From Cyanobacterium sp. T60_A2020_053 (GTDB lineage Bacteria > Cyanobacteriota > Cyanobacteriia > Cyanobacteriales > Cyanobacteriaceae): 64,000 bases of DNA. The stretch covers positions 1 to 64,000 of the forward strand of contig JACYMF010000037.1 of the NCBI GenBank assembly GCA_015272165.1, given 5' to 3'. The notes under the pieces were generated by a model. That model was not told where the DNA came from. It did not search any database and was given only the letters and a program-made list of their open reading frames with translations. The translations under genes were made by a program, and so were the position numbers. Below, one piece after another: positions 54,719-64,000 of the stretch; position 1 is the stretch's first letter, and the number at the start of each line of letters is the position of its first letter.

Positions 54719-57202
54719 ATGAGTGAAACTCAAGAATTTCGTCACATATTAGTTATTGAAGACCGTAAAGGCAGAAGAATCGTCTCTTTAGAAGATAGTA
54801 ACTATACTTTGGGTCGAGATTCTAATAACCCCATCGTTATCTACGATTATCAAGTGTCTCGCACCCATGGCACTTTAATCAGGAAAATTGATGATGAAAC
54901 GGGAGGTTATTCTTATCGTATCATTGACGGAGATTTGCAGGGCAAGAGAAGCACCAATGGTTTATTGATTAATGGACATTCTAAAATTTCCCATGAGTTA
55001 AAGCATGGGGATAGTATTCGTTTTGCTAATGAAGCGAAAGCAAACTACTACATTATCGCTACGGAGTCGGGTATAGATTTATTTAATCCTGATGATTTGG
55101 GTAATATGAACAGCGCCCGTAGCACTTTAACTAATTCGGCGACTCAAACCTTAATTTCTAAAGAAGAGGAAACCCACGAAGGAAGTGCAGAAGACCAAGA
55201 AGAATTAATTAGGTTAGCATCTTTTCCAGAGTTAAGCCCCAATCCCATCATTGAGTTAGATTGGGAAGGAAATATAACTTATCTCAATCCAGCGGCCAGT
55301 ATCAAGTTTGAAACTATCCAAGATGATAAACTAGCGCACCCCATCCTAGCTGATTTATTGTCAGAATATAACAATCGTCAGGGTAATTTATTCCTCAGAG
55401 AAGTAAAAATTGGCGCAGAAGTATTTGAACAATATGTCCATTATCTCTCAGAAAAAAAATTAATTAGGTCCTATGTTTTTGATTTTACCAAGAGAAAACA
55501 AGTGGAAGCACAATTGCGAGAAAGTGAGGCTAGGTATCGCGCCATCATTCGTCAAACTTCTGAGGGCATAATTCTAGCTTATGCCAACAACAAACGCATT
55601 ATCGAGGTTAACGATACTTATTGTCGCATGGTGGGTTACACCAGTGCCGAATTACAACAATTCACCCTTTATAATATCATCGCCACGGATTTACAGAAAC
55701 TAAACCAAGATTTAACTAATATTACCGACACAAAGCAGGACTATGTTACTCAATATCTCCATCGCTGTAAAGATGGCTCATTATTAAATTTAGAGTGTAG
55801 TATCAGCGTTAATAGTTACCAAAATAAAGAAATTTTCTGCATTGTGCTGAAAAAAACCAGCGCCCTCAACCAAGAGTCGGAATATAGTATTTATGACAAC
55901 TTTCATGATGTCTTGACTAAATTACCCAATGAAAAACTATTTCGAGAACAACTTAGCATCGCTTTAGCTAATGCCAAAAGATACCAATATTTAATGAGTT
56001 TGATTGTGGTAGAAATCCATAATCTTGCTGAGTTTAGAGATTTAAGAGGAGAAAAAGAAACAGAACGATTTATCCGCAATTTTGCCCAAACTTTCCAATC
56101 CTGTTTACGCGCCGGGGATTTAGCCGCGCGCTGGAATGATAACACTTTTATGGCTTTATTTTCCAGAATTAGAGGACCTAGAGACCCTGCTAAAATTGCC
56201 AAGCGTATGTCTAATGTTTTAGAACAATATTTACAAGAACAAAAAGGTAATATTGATTTAAAATTAACAGTGGGTATGGTGGTATATCCCCTTGATGGTG
56301 ATGATACGGATACTCTAATCAAAAATACCCTTAATTCTTTGGATGAGGGGAGGGGCGCTACGCCACAAAGTTACGGCTTAACGGGCTTCACCATTAGCCC
56401 CAAAACTGCTAGTTTACTAAAATTAGAAAACTTAATCGGTAGTGCCATCCAAGAACAACAGTTCTTCCTTTGTTATCAACCTCAAGTAAATGCACAGGAT
56501 CAAAAATTACAAGGTTTAGAAGCCCTATTACGCTGGAATCATCCTGAATTAGGGAAGGTAACACCACAACATTTCTTACGGTTAGCGGAAGAAACAGATT
56601 TTATGTTGCCTCTCGGTATCTGGATATTACAAACTGCCACCGCTCAAATGCAAAAATGGAATGAAGAGGGATTGCCAAAATTGATTATTGGCGTTAATAT
56701 ATCTGGTCGTCAGTTTAATCAGTCTAATTTCCCTGAAATCGTAGAGAAAGTTTTAGAACAAACAGGATTGCTCCCACAACAGTTAGAATTAGAAATTAAT
56801 GAGGCTTGTTTGTCACAGAACCCTGAATTTGCCACCCGTACTATTAATCGATTATCTCAGTTAAATGTGGGTTTGTGTTTGGATAACTTTGGGGTAGGTA
56901 ATTCCTCCCTCGGTTATTTACAACAGTATCCTTTCCGAGCGGTGAAAATTAGTCCGAGTATTATTACTAAAATGGATCAACATTCTTTACGGGAAAATAC
57001 TCTGGTGAGGGCGCTGGTTACATTCGCTCAAGGTTATAATTTAAGGGTGGTAGCTGTGGGAGTAGAAAAATTAGAACAAATTGACCTGCTTCGAGATTTT
57101 GGCTGTGGGCAAATTCAGGGCAATTTATTTTCTCGCCCTTTACCAACCCAAGAAATTATCGATTTCTTAAAACAAGACAATCACTCTTTAATTTCAGACT
57201 AA
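54719..57202 (+). CDS. FHA-PAS-PAS-GGDEF-EAL protein, first of three (both catalytic domains degenerate)
   Basis: An 827-residue protein. The FHA domain covers about 8-115, with phosphothreonine-binding residues in YTLGRDSNN, VSRTHGTL and KRSTNGLLING. PAS domains are at about 165-260 ([17 protein letters not shown]) and 275-390. The GGDEF-like domain (about 395-555) has WNDNTF (about residue 472) instead of GGDEF. The EAL-like domain (about 575-820) keeps EALLRW (about 599), but DDFGTG has become DNFGVG (about 719). It therefore probably neither makes nor breaks c-di-GMP and may act as a receptor or regulator. FHA suggests input from a Ser/Thr kinase. The following gene starts 38 bases downstream. 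Confidence 0.9.
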   Translation: MSETQEFRHILVIEDRKGRRIVSLEDSNYTLGRDSNNPIVIYDYQVSRTHGTLIRKIDDETGGYSYRIIDGDLQGKRSTNGLLINGHSKISHELKHGDSIRFANEAKANYYIIATESGIDLFNPDDLGNMNSARSTLTNSATQTLISKEEETHEGSAEDQEELIRLASFPELSPNPIIELDWEGNITYLNPAASIKFETIQDDKLAHPILADLLSEYNNRQGNLFLREVKIGAEVFEQYVHYLSEKKLIRSYVFDFTKRKQVEAQLRESEARYRAIIRQTSEGIILAYANNKRIIEVNDTYCRMVGYTSAELQQFTLYNIIATDLQKLNQDLTNITDTKQDYVTQYLHRCKDGSLLNLECSISVNSYQNKEIFCIVLKKTSALNQESEYSIYDNFHDVLTKLPNEKLFREQLSIALANAKRYQYLMSLIVVEIHNLAEFRDLRGEKETERFIRNFAQTFQSCLRAGDLAARWNDNTFMALFSRIRGPRDPAKIAKRMSNVLEQYLQEQKGNIDLKLTVGMVVYPLDGDDTDTLIKNTLNSLDEGRGATPQSYGLTGFTISPKTASLLKLENLIGSAIQEQQFFLCYQPQVNAQDQKLQGLEALLRWNHPELGKVTPQHFLRLAEETDFMLPLGIWILQTATAQMQKWNEEGLPKLIIGVNISGRQFNQSNFPEIVEKVLEQTGLLPQQLELEINEACLSQNPEFATRTINRLSQLNVGLCLDNFGVGNSSLGYLQQYPFRAVKISPSIITKMDQHSLRENTLVRALVTFAQGYNLRVVAVGVEKLEQIDLLRDFGCGQIQGNLFSRPLPTQEIIDFLKQDNHSLISD

Positions 57203-57240
57203 TATAGAAAAAACCCTAGATTAATTGACGAAAAATACCC

Positions 57241-59793
57241 ATGAATGGCGATAATACCAGAACGATCATAAATAACAACTTGAAAGGTTTAACCCATGTT
57301 TTAGTCATTGAAGATGAAAGGTCTCGTCAAACCATTGTACTAGACGAGGGGAAATATTCTGTAGGCAGAGACCCTCGCAATACAATTCCTATTAGTTCTA
57401 AAAAAGTCTCTCGTTTTCACGCCACTGTTTTAAAACGTACGGACACTAAAAATAGTACCTTTTCTTATTGGTTGTTAGATGGTGATTTGCAGGGAAATCG
57501 TAGCACCAATGGCATTTTTATCAATGATGAGAGATGCTTAGTTAAAGAGCTAAAACATGAGGATACCATTAAGTTTGGTCTGGAAATCAAAGCCACTTAT
57601 TATGTCGTCTCAAATGTGGCTGATTTAATGCTATTGCAGTCAGGAGATTTTACGCCCTCAGCGCCCCCCAGCACCACCATAGAGACAGGTAGTGAGTCCA
57701 TAGATTGGAAACAAACCTTTGTGATGCCAGAAGGGAAATTAGAAACCTCAGAGCAAATTCCCAGCAATGCCCAAAGTGAGGAAATGAGCAAATTAGCATC
57801 ATTTCCAGAGTTAAGCCCTAACCCCATTATTGAGTTAAGTTGGGAAGGGGTGATTACTTATTTGAATCCTTCAGCGACCACTAAATTTCCAGAATTACAA
57901 GTTGGTCAATCAAAAGATGATCATCCTCTGTTAGTAGGATTGGTCAAAAATACTAAAAATCATGGTAGTAATACTAATCTTTTTGTTAGAGAAATAAGTA
58001 TTAAAAATCAAGTTTTTGAGCAATATATTCATTATTTATCTGAGCAGAAATTAATCCGTTGTTATGTATTTGATTTTACTAAAAGAAAAGTAATTGAAGC
58101 CCAATTAAAAGATAGTGAGCAAAGATATAAAACAGTTTTAAACCAAACCAGAGAAGGAATATTTTTAGTAGATGCCAGTAATAAAAAAGTCTTGGAAGTT
58201 AATAACGCTTTTTGTGATCTATTAGGTTATAACTTAGAAGAAATTTATTCTCTAAATCTTTATGATTTATTGTCTTTAGAGCAACAGGAAATTGATGTAA
58301 AAATTAAGAGTATTATTAGCAGGAAAACTACTCAGTGGAAAGAAGAACAAAGAGCAAGTTTTCTCAAAAAAGATGGTAGTTTAATTGAGGTAGAATGTAA
58401 TTCTTCTTTGATTACTTATGGTGATCAAAAAATTATTTCCTTCAGTTTAAGCCCTCTCGGTAGGCAAATTGATCAATCCACAGTAATTCAAGAGCAAGGA
58501 TTATATGATTTAGAAACAGGATTACCCAATCGTCATTTGTTTATGGAGCAATTAAACACGGCTATAGCTAATAGTACTCGTACTCAGGGTTTATTGTGTG
58601 TGATTTTTATTGAGTTGGCATTACAAACAAATTCCACGGAAGCGGTTTCCTATCGTCTCAAAACCAGTATTATTGATGGTTTTTCTAAACGTTTGCGCGC
58701 TTCTTTACGTTCGGGGGATACTGTGGCAAGATGGCAAGATAATCAATTTGTTTGTCTTCTCCCCATTGTTAAAACCGTTAAGGATATAGGCAAAGTGCGT
58801 AATCGAGTGGTAGAGGCACTGAAACCACCATTTTTTATTGATAATCAAAAAATTTACGTTAGAACTAATATTGGTATTGCTATCTATGGAGAAGAAAGTA
58901 ATCAATCTAACACCATTCTTAATCATGCCCAAACTGCTATGTTGAAAAGTAAGGAGACGGGCGCTGGTAGCTATCAATTCTATGATATTAAGGTACAACA
59001 GGAAATTGATCGTCTCTTAAGATTAGAAAAATTGCTATATCATGCCCTAGATAAACAGGAATTTTCCCTATACTATCAACCCAGAGTAAATATTAAAACC
59101 AAACAAATCAAAGGAGTAGAAGCTCTGTTAAGATGGTCTCATCCTGAATTAGGAGAAGTTAAACCTTCTCAGTTTATTCCTTTAGCCGAAGAAACAGGGT
59201 TAATTGTGCCTATTGGTGAATGGGTATTGGAAACCGCTTGTTTTCAGCATAAAGTGTGGCAAAAAAATAATGTGACTAACCAGCCTATTCACGTTAATAT
59301 TTCAATACAACAGTTTCAGCAACCTAATTTTGCCAGTGTCGTGTCAAATATTTTAGACAAAACTAAATTACAGCCTGAATTTTTAGAGTTGGAAATTACC
59401 GAAAAAATTATTACTGCTGATGTGGATTTGGCGGTAAAAACTTTGACAGAGTTGAATCAGTTGGGGGTAAAAATTTGTCTTGATGATTTTGGTGTGGGAA
59501 TGTCGGCGGTGGGTTATTTAAAACAGTTTAAATTTCACACTATGAAAATTGATAACGTGGTAGTACAAAATTTACACCACAAATCAGAAGATTTACCCAT
59601 GATTGGGGCAATTATTGCCATTGGCAAGAGTTTTCACTTAGACGTGGTAGCAGAAGGTATTGAAAATCAAGCTCAATTAGATTTACTATGTGAGTTAGGA
59701 TGTGATGAAATACAGGGTAATTTATTTACTCAACCGCTACCGATGGAGGATGCTACTAATTTTTTGGCAAATCCTACTTATAATTTTACTTAA
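57241..59793 (+). CDS. FHA-PAS-PAS-GGDEF-EAL protein, second of three (degenerate GGDEF)
   Basis: An 850-residue paralogue of the preceding gene. The FHA domain shows [18 protein letters not shown] and RSTNGIFIN (about 15-120). Two PAS domains follow ([17 protein letters not shown]). In the GGDEF-like domain GGDEF is replaced by WQDNQF (about residue 496). In the EAL domain, EALLRW (about 625), ELEITE and DDFGVG (about 746) keep most catalytic residues, so phosphodiesterase activity is possible. Located 38 bases after the first and 20 bases before the third, in one operon. Confidence 0.9.
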   Translation: MNGDNTRTIINNNLKGLTHVLVIEDERSRQTIVLDEGKYSVGRDPRNTIPISSKKVSRFHATVLKRTDTKNSTFSYWLLDGDLQGNRSTNGIFINDERCLVKELKHEDTIKFGLEIKATYYVVSNVADLMLLQSGDFTPSAPPSTTIETGSESIDWKQTFVMPEGKLETSEQIPSNAQSEEMSKLASFPELSPNPIIELSWEGVITYLNPSATTKFPELQVGQSKDDHPLLVGLVKNTKNHGSNTNLFVREISIKNQVFEQYIHYLSEQKLIRCYVFDFTKRKVIEAQLKDSEQRYKTVLNQTREGIFLVDASNKKVLEVNNAFCDLLGYNLEEIYSLNLYDLLSLEQQEIDVKIKSIISRKTTQWKEEQRASFLKKDGSLIEVECNSSLITYGDQKIISFSLSPLGRQIDQSTVIQEQGLYDLETGLPNRHLFMEQLNTAIANSTRTQGLLCVIFIELALQTNSTEAVSYRLKTSIIDGFSKRLRASLRSGDTVARWQDNQFVCLLPIVKTVKDIGKVRNRVVEALKPPFFIDNQKIYVRTNIGIAIYGEESNQSNTILNHAQTAMLKSKETGAGSYQFYDIKVQQEIDRLLRLEKLLYHALDKQEFSLYYQPRVNIKTKQIKGVEALLRWSHPELGEVKPSQFIPLAEETGLIVPIGEWVLETACFQHKVWQKNNVTNQPIHVNISIQQFQQPNFASVVSNILDKTKLQPEFLELEITEKIITADVDLAVKTLTELNQLGVKICLDDFGVGMSAVGYLKQFKFHTMKIDNVVVQNLHHKSEDLPMIGAIIAIGKSFHLDVVAEGIENQAQLDLLCELGCDEIQGNLFTQPLPMEDATNFLANPTYNFT

Positions 59794-59813
59794 TTATTTC
59801 CTAATAATATCTA

Positions 59814-61922
59814 ATGAGTAGTAGTCACCTCAAGATTAATCATGTGCTAGTAGTGGATGAGTCTGGTGTACAGAGATCAATTATGCTAGAGTCTAGTATT
59901 TATTCTGTGGGCAGACATTCTGATAGTAGTGTTAAGCTAAATTCTCCAGCCGTTTCGAGGAATCATGCTACTTTAATTCGCAGCGACATTAATGAAAATC
60001 AATGCGCTTACATTCTCATTGATGGGGATTTACAAGGTAATCGTAGTCAAAATGGTATTTTAGTTAATGGCAAAAAAACTATTCGTCGTCAGTTAGAAAA
60101 TGGCGATGTAATTTTATTTGGTAGTGATGAGATTAGGGGAATTTATCAAATTGAAATTGACACTAATCACAAAAAAGACGAACCAGAAAAGGATGATAAT
60201 TGGCGAGTTGATGGTAGCTATCGTTTTAATATTCCTAGGGAAGAGTTACAAAATACTTTAATCATTTCTGAACAAAATTTGAGTGGTAATTTGCAGGAGG
60301 GCGAGATGAAAAGATTAGCTTCTTTTCCTGAGTTGTCTCCTCAGCCGATTATTGAGCTTGATTATAGCGGTGCGATAACTTATATGAATCCCAGCGCCCA
60401 CCTCTGTTTTGGGGATTTGTTGCCTACGGTAGAAAATCCCATTCATCCTCTCATTGCTAATTTAGCCATTCCAAAGGATACCCAAAATAGTCAATTAGTA
60501 GTTAGGGAAATTCAAATTAAGGATCAGTTTTTTGAACAATATATTCACTATCTTTCTAAATATAATGTTATTCGCAGTTATATTTTTGATATTACCGAGC
60601 GGAAAAACTCTGAAGTTAAACTAAAATATCAGGCATTTCATGATTCTTTAACGGGTATCGGTAATCGAGATTATTTTTATTGGCAACTACACAAATTATT
60701 ATTGGATGTGGAGGAAAATAAAGATAAGTTGTCGGTATTATTTATCGATATTGATCGTTTTAAAAATGTTAATGATACTCTAAACCATACTACAGGGGAT
60801 AGGTTACTAGAAAGTTTTGCTTATCGTTTGTTGTCAATTTTACCTAGTAATTGCTGTTTGGCTCGGTGGGGGGGAGATGAATTTACGGTGGCAATCCAAG
60901 ATACGGTTGTCCATAATGTCAATCATGTTATTGAATTAATTATGGGCAGTTTAAAAGAGCCATTCCTCATTGATAATTACACTATCTATGTTACTTGTAG
61001 TATTGGGGCAGCCATTTATCCCCAAGATGGGCAAAGTTTAGAGCAATTAATTCGTAATGCTGATATTGCTTTGTCTCGCGCCAAGCAAATGGGCAAAAAT
61101 AACTCTCAATACTATACCAATGATTTAAGTCAACAACAAATGTTTTTATTTGAGTTGGAAAATAGTTTATATGATGCCATTGCTCAAAATGAGTTATATC
61201 TTAATTATCAACCTAAGTTGGATTTACAAACTAACCAGATTATTAGTGTGGAGGCGCTGGTGCGCTGGAATCATCCTTCTTTAGGAGTAGTATCTCCCAG
61301 CAAGTTTATCCCCTTGGCTGAGGAAACGGGCTTAATCATACCTATCGGTGAATGGGTGTTGGAGTGCGCTTGTCGTCAAACTAGGCAATGGTTAGATATG
61401 GGTTTTAATTTACATTCTATTGCCGTTAATGTATCGGTAAAACAGTTTAAACAGGATAATTTTGTGGAGAGAGTCAAGGAAATTATTACTTCTACTGGTT
61501 TGAAACCCGAACTTTTGGAGTTGGAAGTAACGGAGAGTTTGTTAATGCAGGATAGCGAAAAAACAGCGAAAGTCATTAAGAAATTGACGGAATATGGCGT
61601 TAAATTCTCTTTGGATGATTTTGGCACCGGTTATTCTTCCCTTAGTTATCTCAAAAAATTTCCCTTTCATACCATCAAAATTGATCAGTCTTTTGTCCGA
61701 GATTTGACGGTAAATCAACAAGATCAGGCTTTAATTGATGCGGTAATTACTCTCGGTAAGGGTTATAACATGAAGGTGATTGCTGAGGGAGTGGAAAATG
61801 AGGCTCAGTTAAAAATTTTACGGGATTTTCAATGTAATATCATTCAAGGGCAATGGTTAAGTATGCCCATGGGCGCTGATGATTGCACTGCTTTTATGAG
61901 AAGTTATCCTCAACGTTATTGA
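59814..61922 (+). CDS. FHA-PAS-GGDEF-EAL protein, third of three (canonical motifs)
   Basis: A 702-residue, shorter paralogue. The FHA domain (about 10-115) contains YSVGRHSDSSV, VSRNHATL and RSQNGILVNG. A single PAS domain ([17 protein letters not shown]) is followed directly by a complete GGDEF domain (about 270-440, RWGGDEF about residue 349) and a complete EAL domain (about 455-700). The EAL domain has EALVRW, ELEVTES and DDFGTGYSSLSYLKKFPFHTIK. Unlike its two neighbours it looks able to both make and degrade c-di-GMP. It starts 20 bases after gene two. Confidence 0.92.
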   Translation: MSSSHLKINHVLVVDESGVQRSIMLESSIYSVGRHSDSSVKLNSPAVSRNHATLIRSDINENQCAYILIDGDLQGNRSQNGILVNGKKTIRRQLENGDVILFGSDEIRGIYQIEIDTNHKKDEPEKDDNWRVDGSYRFNIPREELQNTLIISEQNLSGNLQEGEMKRLASFPELSPQPIIELDYSGAITYMNPSAHLCFGDLLPTVENPIHPLIANLAIPKDTQNSQLVVREIQIKDQFFEQYIHYLSKYNVIRSYIFDITERKNSEVKLKYQAFHDSLTGIGNRDYFYWQLHKLLLDVEENKDKLSVLFIDIDRFKNVNDTLNHTTGDRLLESFAYRLLSILPSNCCLARWGGDEFTVAIQDTVVHNVNHVIELIMGSLKEPFLIDNYTIYVTCSIGAAIYPQDGQSLEQLIRNADIALSRAKQMGKNNSQYYTNDLSQQQMFLFELENSLYDAIAQNELYLNYQPKLDLQTNQIISVEALVRWNHPSLGVVSPSKFIPLAEETGLIIPIGEWVLECACRQTRQWLDMGFNLHSIAVNVSVKQFKQDNFVERVKEIITSTGLKPELLELEVTESLLMQDSEKTAKVIKKLTEYGVKFSLDDFGTGYSSLSYLKKFPFHTIKIDQSFVRDLTVNQQDQALIDAVITLGKGYNMKVIAEGVENEAQLKILRDFQCNIIQGQWLSMPMGADDCTAFMRSYPQRY

Positions 61923-61926
61923 TAAA

Positions 61927-62086
61927 TAGGATTTGCTGAATAAATCAAAACCCTTATTAAATAAAGTTTTTAAGCATAGCTGTAAAGGTGTCAGGTATCG
62001 GGTGTTAGGTATTAGGTTTGAAAATTACACCTAAAACCTGCAACCTGAAGCCTGAAACCTTTGCCCTCACGATTGCACTTTTTCAG
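61927..62086. mobile_element. MITE-like element, third copy (inverted)
   Basis: Ends TAGGATTTGCTGAATAAATC and, on the right, ATTGCACTTTTTCAG, the inverse of CTGAAAAAGTGCAAT. The interior has pairs of short imperfect repeats (GTCAGGTATCGGGTGTTAGG; CCTGAAGCCTGAAACC). It is followed by a CGCAAAGTCGCAAAGTTGCC tract (62090 on), a repeat of the CGCAAAG family also seen inside uvrA. No gene. Confidence 0.45.
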
Positions 62087-62186
62087 TCTCGCAAAGTCGC
62101 AAAGTTGCCAAGTTGAGATGATACTTTGGGTTAAGATAAGGAGAGAAAAGTTGATGAAAAGGTTTAGGTATTTTTGAGGTTAATGT

Positions 62187-62783
62187 ATGAGTATTAAAGT
62201 AGGACAAAAAGCACCCGATTTTACGGCAACAGCCGTAATTGAGCAGGATTTTCACACGATCAAGTTATCGAATTATAGTGATAAATATGTGGTGCTGTTT
62301 TTTTATCCTCTTGATTTTACTTTTGTTTGCCCTACCGAAATTATCGCTTTTAGTGATCGTTATGAAGAATTTAGCGCCCTCAACACTGAGATTTTAGGGG
62401 TATCGGTGGATAGTGAGTTTGCTCATTTGGCTTGGATACAAACGGAAAGGAAACAAGGGGGCATCGGTGAGATTAATTATCCCTTAATTTCTGATTTACG
62501 CAAGGAAATTTGTACTACTTACGGAGTTTTGGAAACTGAAGCAGGAATTGCTTTAAGGGGTTTATTTATTATTGATCCTGATGGTACTATTCAATATATG
62601 ACGGTCAATAATTTTTCTTTTGGTCGTAGTGTGGATGAAACTTTGCGAGTTCTTAAAGCGATTCAGTATGTGCAATCTCACCAAGATGAAGTCTGCCCCA
62701 TCGATTGGCAAGAAGGCGATAAAACTATGGTAAATGATCCCGTGCGCTCTAAGTCTTATTTTGCCGGTGATACGGAAGATTAA
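62187..62783 (+). CDS. Typical 2-Cys peroxiredoxin
   Basis: A 198-residue thioredoxin-dependent peroxidase. The peroxidatic Cys is in FTFVCPTEI (about residue 52), and the resolving Cys in [10 protein letters not shown] (about 173). The GGIG and C-terminal YF motifs (KSYFAG) are present, which in this family go with sensitivity to overoxidation. It reduces hydrogen peroxide and alkyl peroxides in the cytoplasm and protects the photosynthetic machinery. The ATG is preceded by TTGAGGTTA. Complete. Confidence 0.95.
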   Translation: MSIKVGQKAPDFTATAVIEQDFHTIKLSNYSDKYVVLFFYPLDFTFVCPTEIIAFSDRYEEFSALNTEILGVSVDSEFAHLAWIQTERKQGGIGEINYPLISDLRKEICTTYGVLETEAGIALRGLFIIDPDGTIQYMTVNNFSFGRSVDETLRVLKAIQYVQSHQDEVCPIDWQEGDKTMVNDPVRSKSYFAGDTED

Positions 62784-62855
62784 TATTAAGTTTGGTAATT
62801 ATTGTATCTGTGTTAGCAGGTAAGGTTTGAGAGTCACCTCTCTCCCCTCCCCTAA

Positions 62856-62889
62856 GAACCGTGGGTGACTGTTACCAATCACACGGCTC
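62856..62889 (-). ncRNA. Group II intron domain V (34 nt)
   Basis: On the minus strand, GAGCCGTGTGATTGGTAACA and then GTCACCCACGGTTC form the 34-base domain V hairpin, the catalytic core of group II introns. It is followed toward 62815 by a domain-VI-like GAGAG-GTGA-CTCTC stem and AAACCTTACC. The 3' end of the intron is expected near 62815-62822. The intron's domains I-III are absent from the window. Confidence 0.75.
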
Positions 62890-62899
62890 AAGCCTTACT

Positions 62900-63502
62900 T
62901 CAAGCCTTCAACTTGGATTTAGAATGCACCTGTTTATGACAAGGCTTGTGTAAGTGTACAAGATTATCAGTGGAATCTTCACCACCATCTTTAACAGGTA
63001 CTATATGATGGGTTTCTATTTGCTCTCCGTTAAATAAGTTTTCTCCACATATAGGGCATTTCCAATTTTGATTAATGGCTACTTGATAGTATTTACTACC
63101 TTTTGTCCAATAGTTTTTACCCTGTTTGAGTTTGCGGTAATTCCAATATTCTCGGAGTGAGGAATCCTATGGACTAGCATTGCCTTTGACTTTGATATGT
63201 CTAATGATTGGGGTACTAGCTATATTGTATAGGATATGAGTTACTTGTTGTCCTTTTCTGCCAATACCCTTACACATAAACACACCATTTCTTCCTCTAA
63301 AACTATGAAAATAGCGTTTGAATACCCATGTTTGTCATTTATTGGGATGCCTACGTTTAGCCCAACGGTAGAGGTAATGCCATACTCGGTTTTCGATGTA
63401 TGAGAAGGTTTCTTTGCTACCTACCCCTCTGTAATAGTTGGCAAAACCTCTGAGAAGTGGATTCAATTTTGTGATAACATCTTCTTGAGTCCGAGCTTTC
63501 AT
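62900..63502 (-). pseudogene. Group II intron-encoded maturase, C-terminal remnant
   Basis: The minus-strand reading is KARTQEDVITKLNPLLRGF, YIENRVWHYLYRWAKRRHPN, then a TGA, RYFHSFRGRNG, HIKVKGNASP and a TAG, then YWNYRKLKQGKNYW and KWKCPICGENL...ETHHIVPVKDGGEDSTDNL. It ends HKPCHKQVHSKSKLKA with the stop at 62900. The order is the X (maturase) domain followed by an HNH-type C...C...HH endonuclease domain. The reverse transcriptase domain is missing. Two in-frame nonsense codons make it non-functional. 63503-63655 holds nothing recognisable. Confidence 0.75.
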
Positions 63503-63655
63503 TTCTGATAGTCTTTAATAGTCTGAAATTTAGATATTTTTAGCTACTAATAAATCAATTAATATTACAAAATCCTCCTGTCTTCCAGTCCTAAACAAAT
63601 CCATTTCAATCCTTACTTTGTGAAAACCCTGCCCAAAAAGGGGAGGGAATGTTTT

Positions 63656-63964
63656 TTAAGCGGAAATCAACTCCAATTCTTCATTAAAGGCTTTTTTTTC
63701 CTCTTGATCATCAATTAAAGATAAACTGGTACAAGGTATGGTATCAGAAAGAATAGAACTTGCCATCATACCCGAATGTACCTCTAATTGTGCTTGGGGT
63801 AAGGCTTCAAACAATAATCTTTGTCCGGGAAATACCACTCTTTCAAAATACCAATTATTAATATTAGTGATTCTTGCCACCTGAATTTGACTGGTGGCAT
63901 TAACATAACAGCACATGATCTTATTGTTATCATCGTTAGGGATGGAGTCTAGTATCTGAGCCAT
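63656..63964 (-). CDS. DUF1830 domain protein
   Basis: A 102-residue cyanobacterial protein of the DUF1830 type: NKIMCCYVNATSQIQVARIT, NWYFERVVFPGQRLLFEALP, then a conserved small-residue tail. DUF1830 proteins are short, soluble and largely confined to cyanobacteria; the function is unknown. The typical C-C-Y-x-N start of the domain (MCCYVN) is intact. The start ATG at 63964 has no strong ribosome site. Confidence 0.85.
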   Translation of the reverse strand: MAQILDSIPNDDNNKIMCCYVNATSQIQVARITNINNWYFERVVFPGQRLLFEALPQAQLEVHSGMMASSILSDTIPCTSLSLIDDQEEKKAFNEELELISA

Positions 63965-64000
63965 AATCTATCTTTTTTATTTATATTTTTATTTATTCTG

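Overview
The window is chromosomal DNA from a low-GC unicellular cyanobacterium. Cyanobacterial markers are ndhB, the variable subunit of ferredoxin-thioredoxin reductase, a DUF1830 protein, a PEP-CTERM protein, a CobT of the cyanobacterial type and large PAS/GGDEF/EAL proteins. The low GC, the many broken small genes and a very abundant GGGCGCT/AGCGCCC heptamer (about 90 copies counted by eye, with no HIP1 octamer GCGATCGC noticed) suggest something near Cyanobacterium or Geminocystis; the genus is inference. No rRNA, tRNA or CRISPR array was seen.

1-9.7 kb: membrane-anchored WD40 propeller protein, a methyltransferase, an hsdS remnant, ndhB, a tandem universal stress protein, an HdrB-like CCG protein, a GAF histidine kinase and an M41-type protease without an AAA domain. 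10-15.5 kb (minus strand): a decayed locus with two dynamin-like GTPases (one with a DUF4145-like N-terminus), ending near a DUF3782 nuclease-like gene. 15.7-22.5 kb: GH116 glucosidase, then an accessory zone with hicAB, vapB with an internally deleted vapC, a PEP-CTERM protein, duplicated fragments of DUF3782 and hicA, a transposase scrap, and a C5-cytosine methyltransferase with its probable restriction partner.

22.5-39 kb: mostly housekeeping genes (uvrA, a GNAT, a degenerate kinase, a uracil-DNA glycosylase family protein, ligA, a HAMP kinase, ftrV, a ferredoxin, a LivF-like ATPase, tandem Uma2 genes, cobT, asd). 39.5-54 kb: a PAS/GAF/GGDEF/EAL protein, hisA, a SulP transporter followed by a stress protein, hemC, an SDR, folE, a rare fusion of a MazG-like pyrophosphohydrolase with an acyl-CoA dehydrogenase-like domain, dacB and a LON-substrate-binding protein. 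54.7-61.9 kb: three consecutive FHA-PAS-GGDEF-EAL paralogues in an apparent operon; only the third keeps a canonical GGDEF motif. The end holds a 2-Cys peroxiredoxin, the 3' half of a decayed group II intron and a DUF1830 gene.

Two themes run through the region. Signalling genes are numerous: three kinases and four c-di-GMP type proteins. Small accessory modules (toxin-antitoxin, restriction, dynamin) are often broken, and they sit among dispersed repeats, including a MITE-like family with TGCTGAAAAAGTG ends. The strongest candidates for something new are the FHA/c-di-GMP triplet, the MazG-acyl-CoA dehydrogenase fusion, the decayed dynamin pair and the HIP1-like heptamer.
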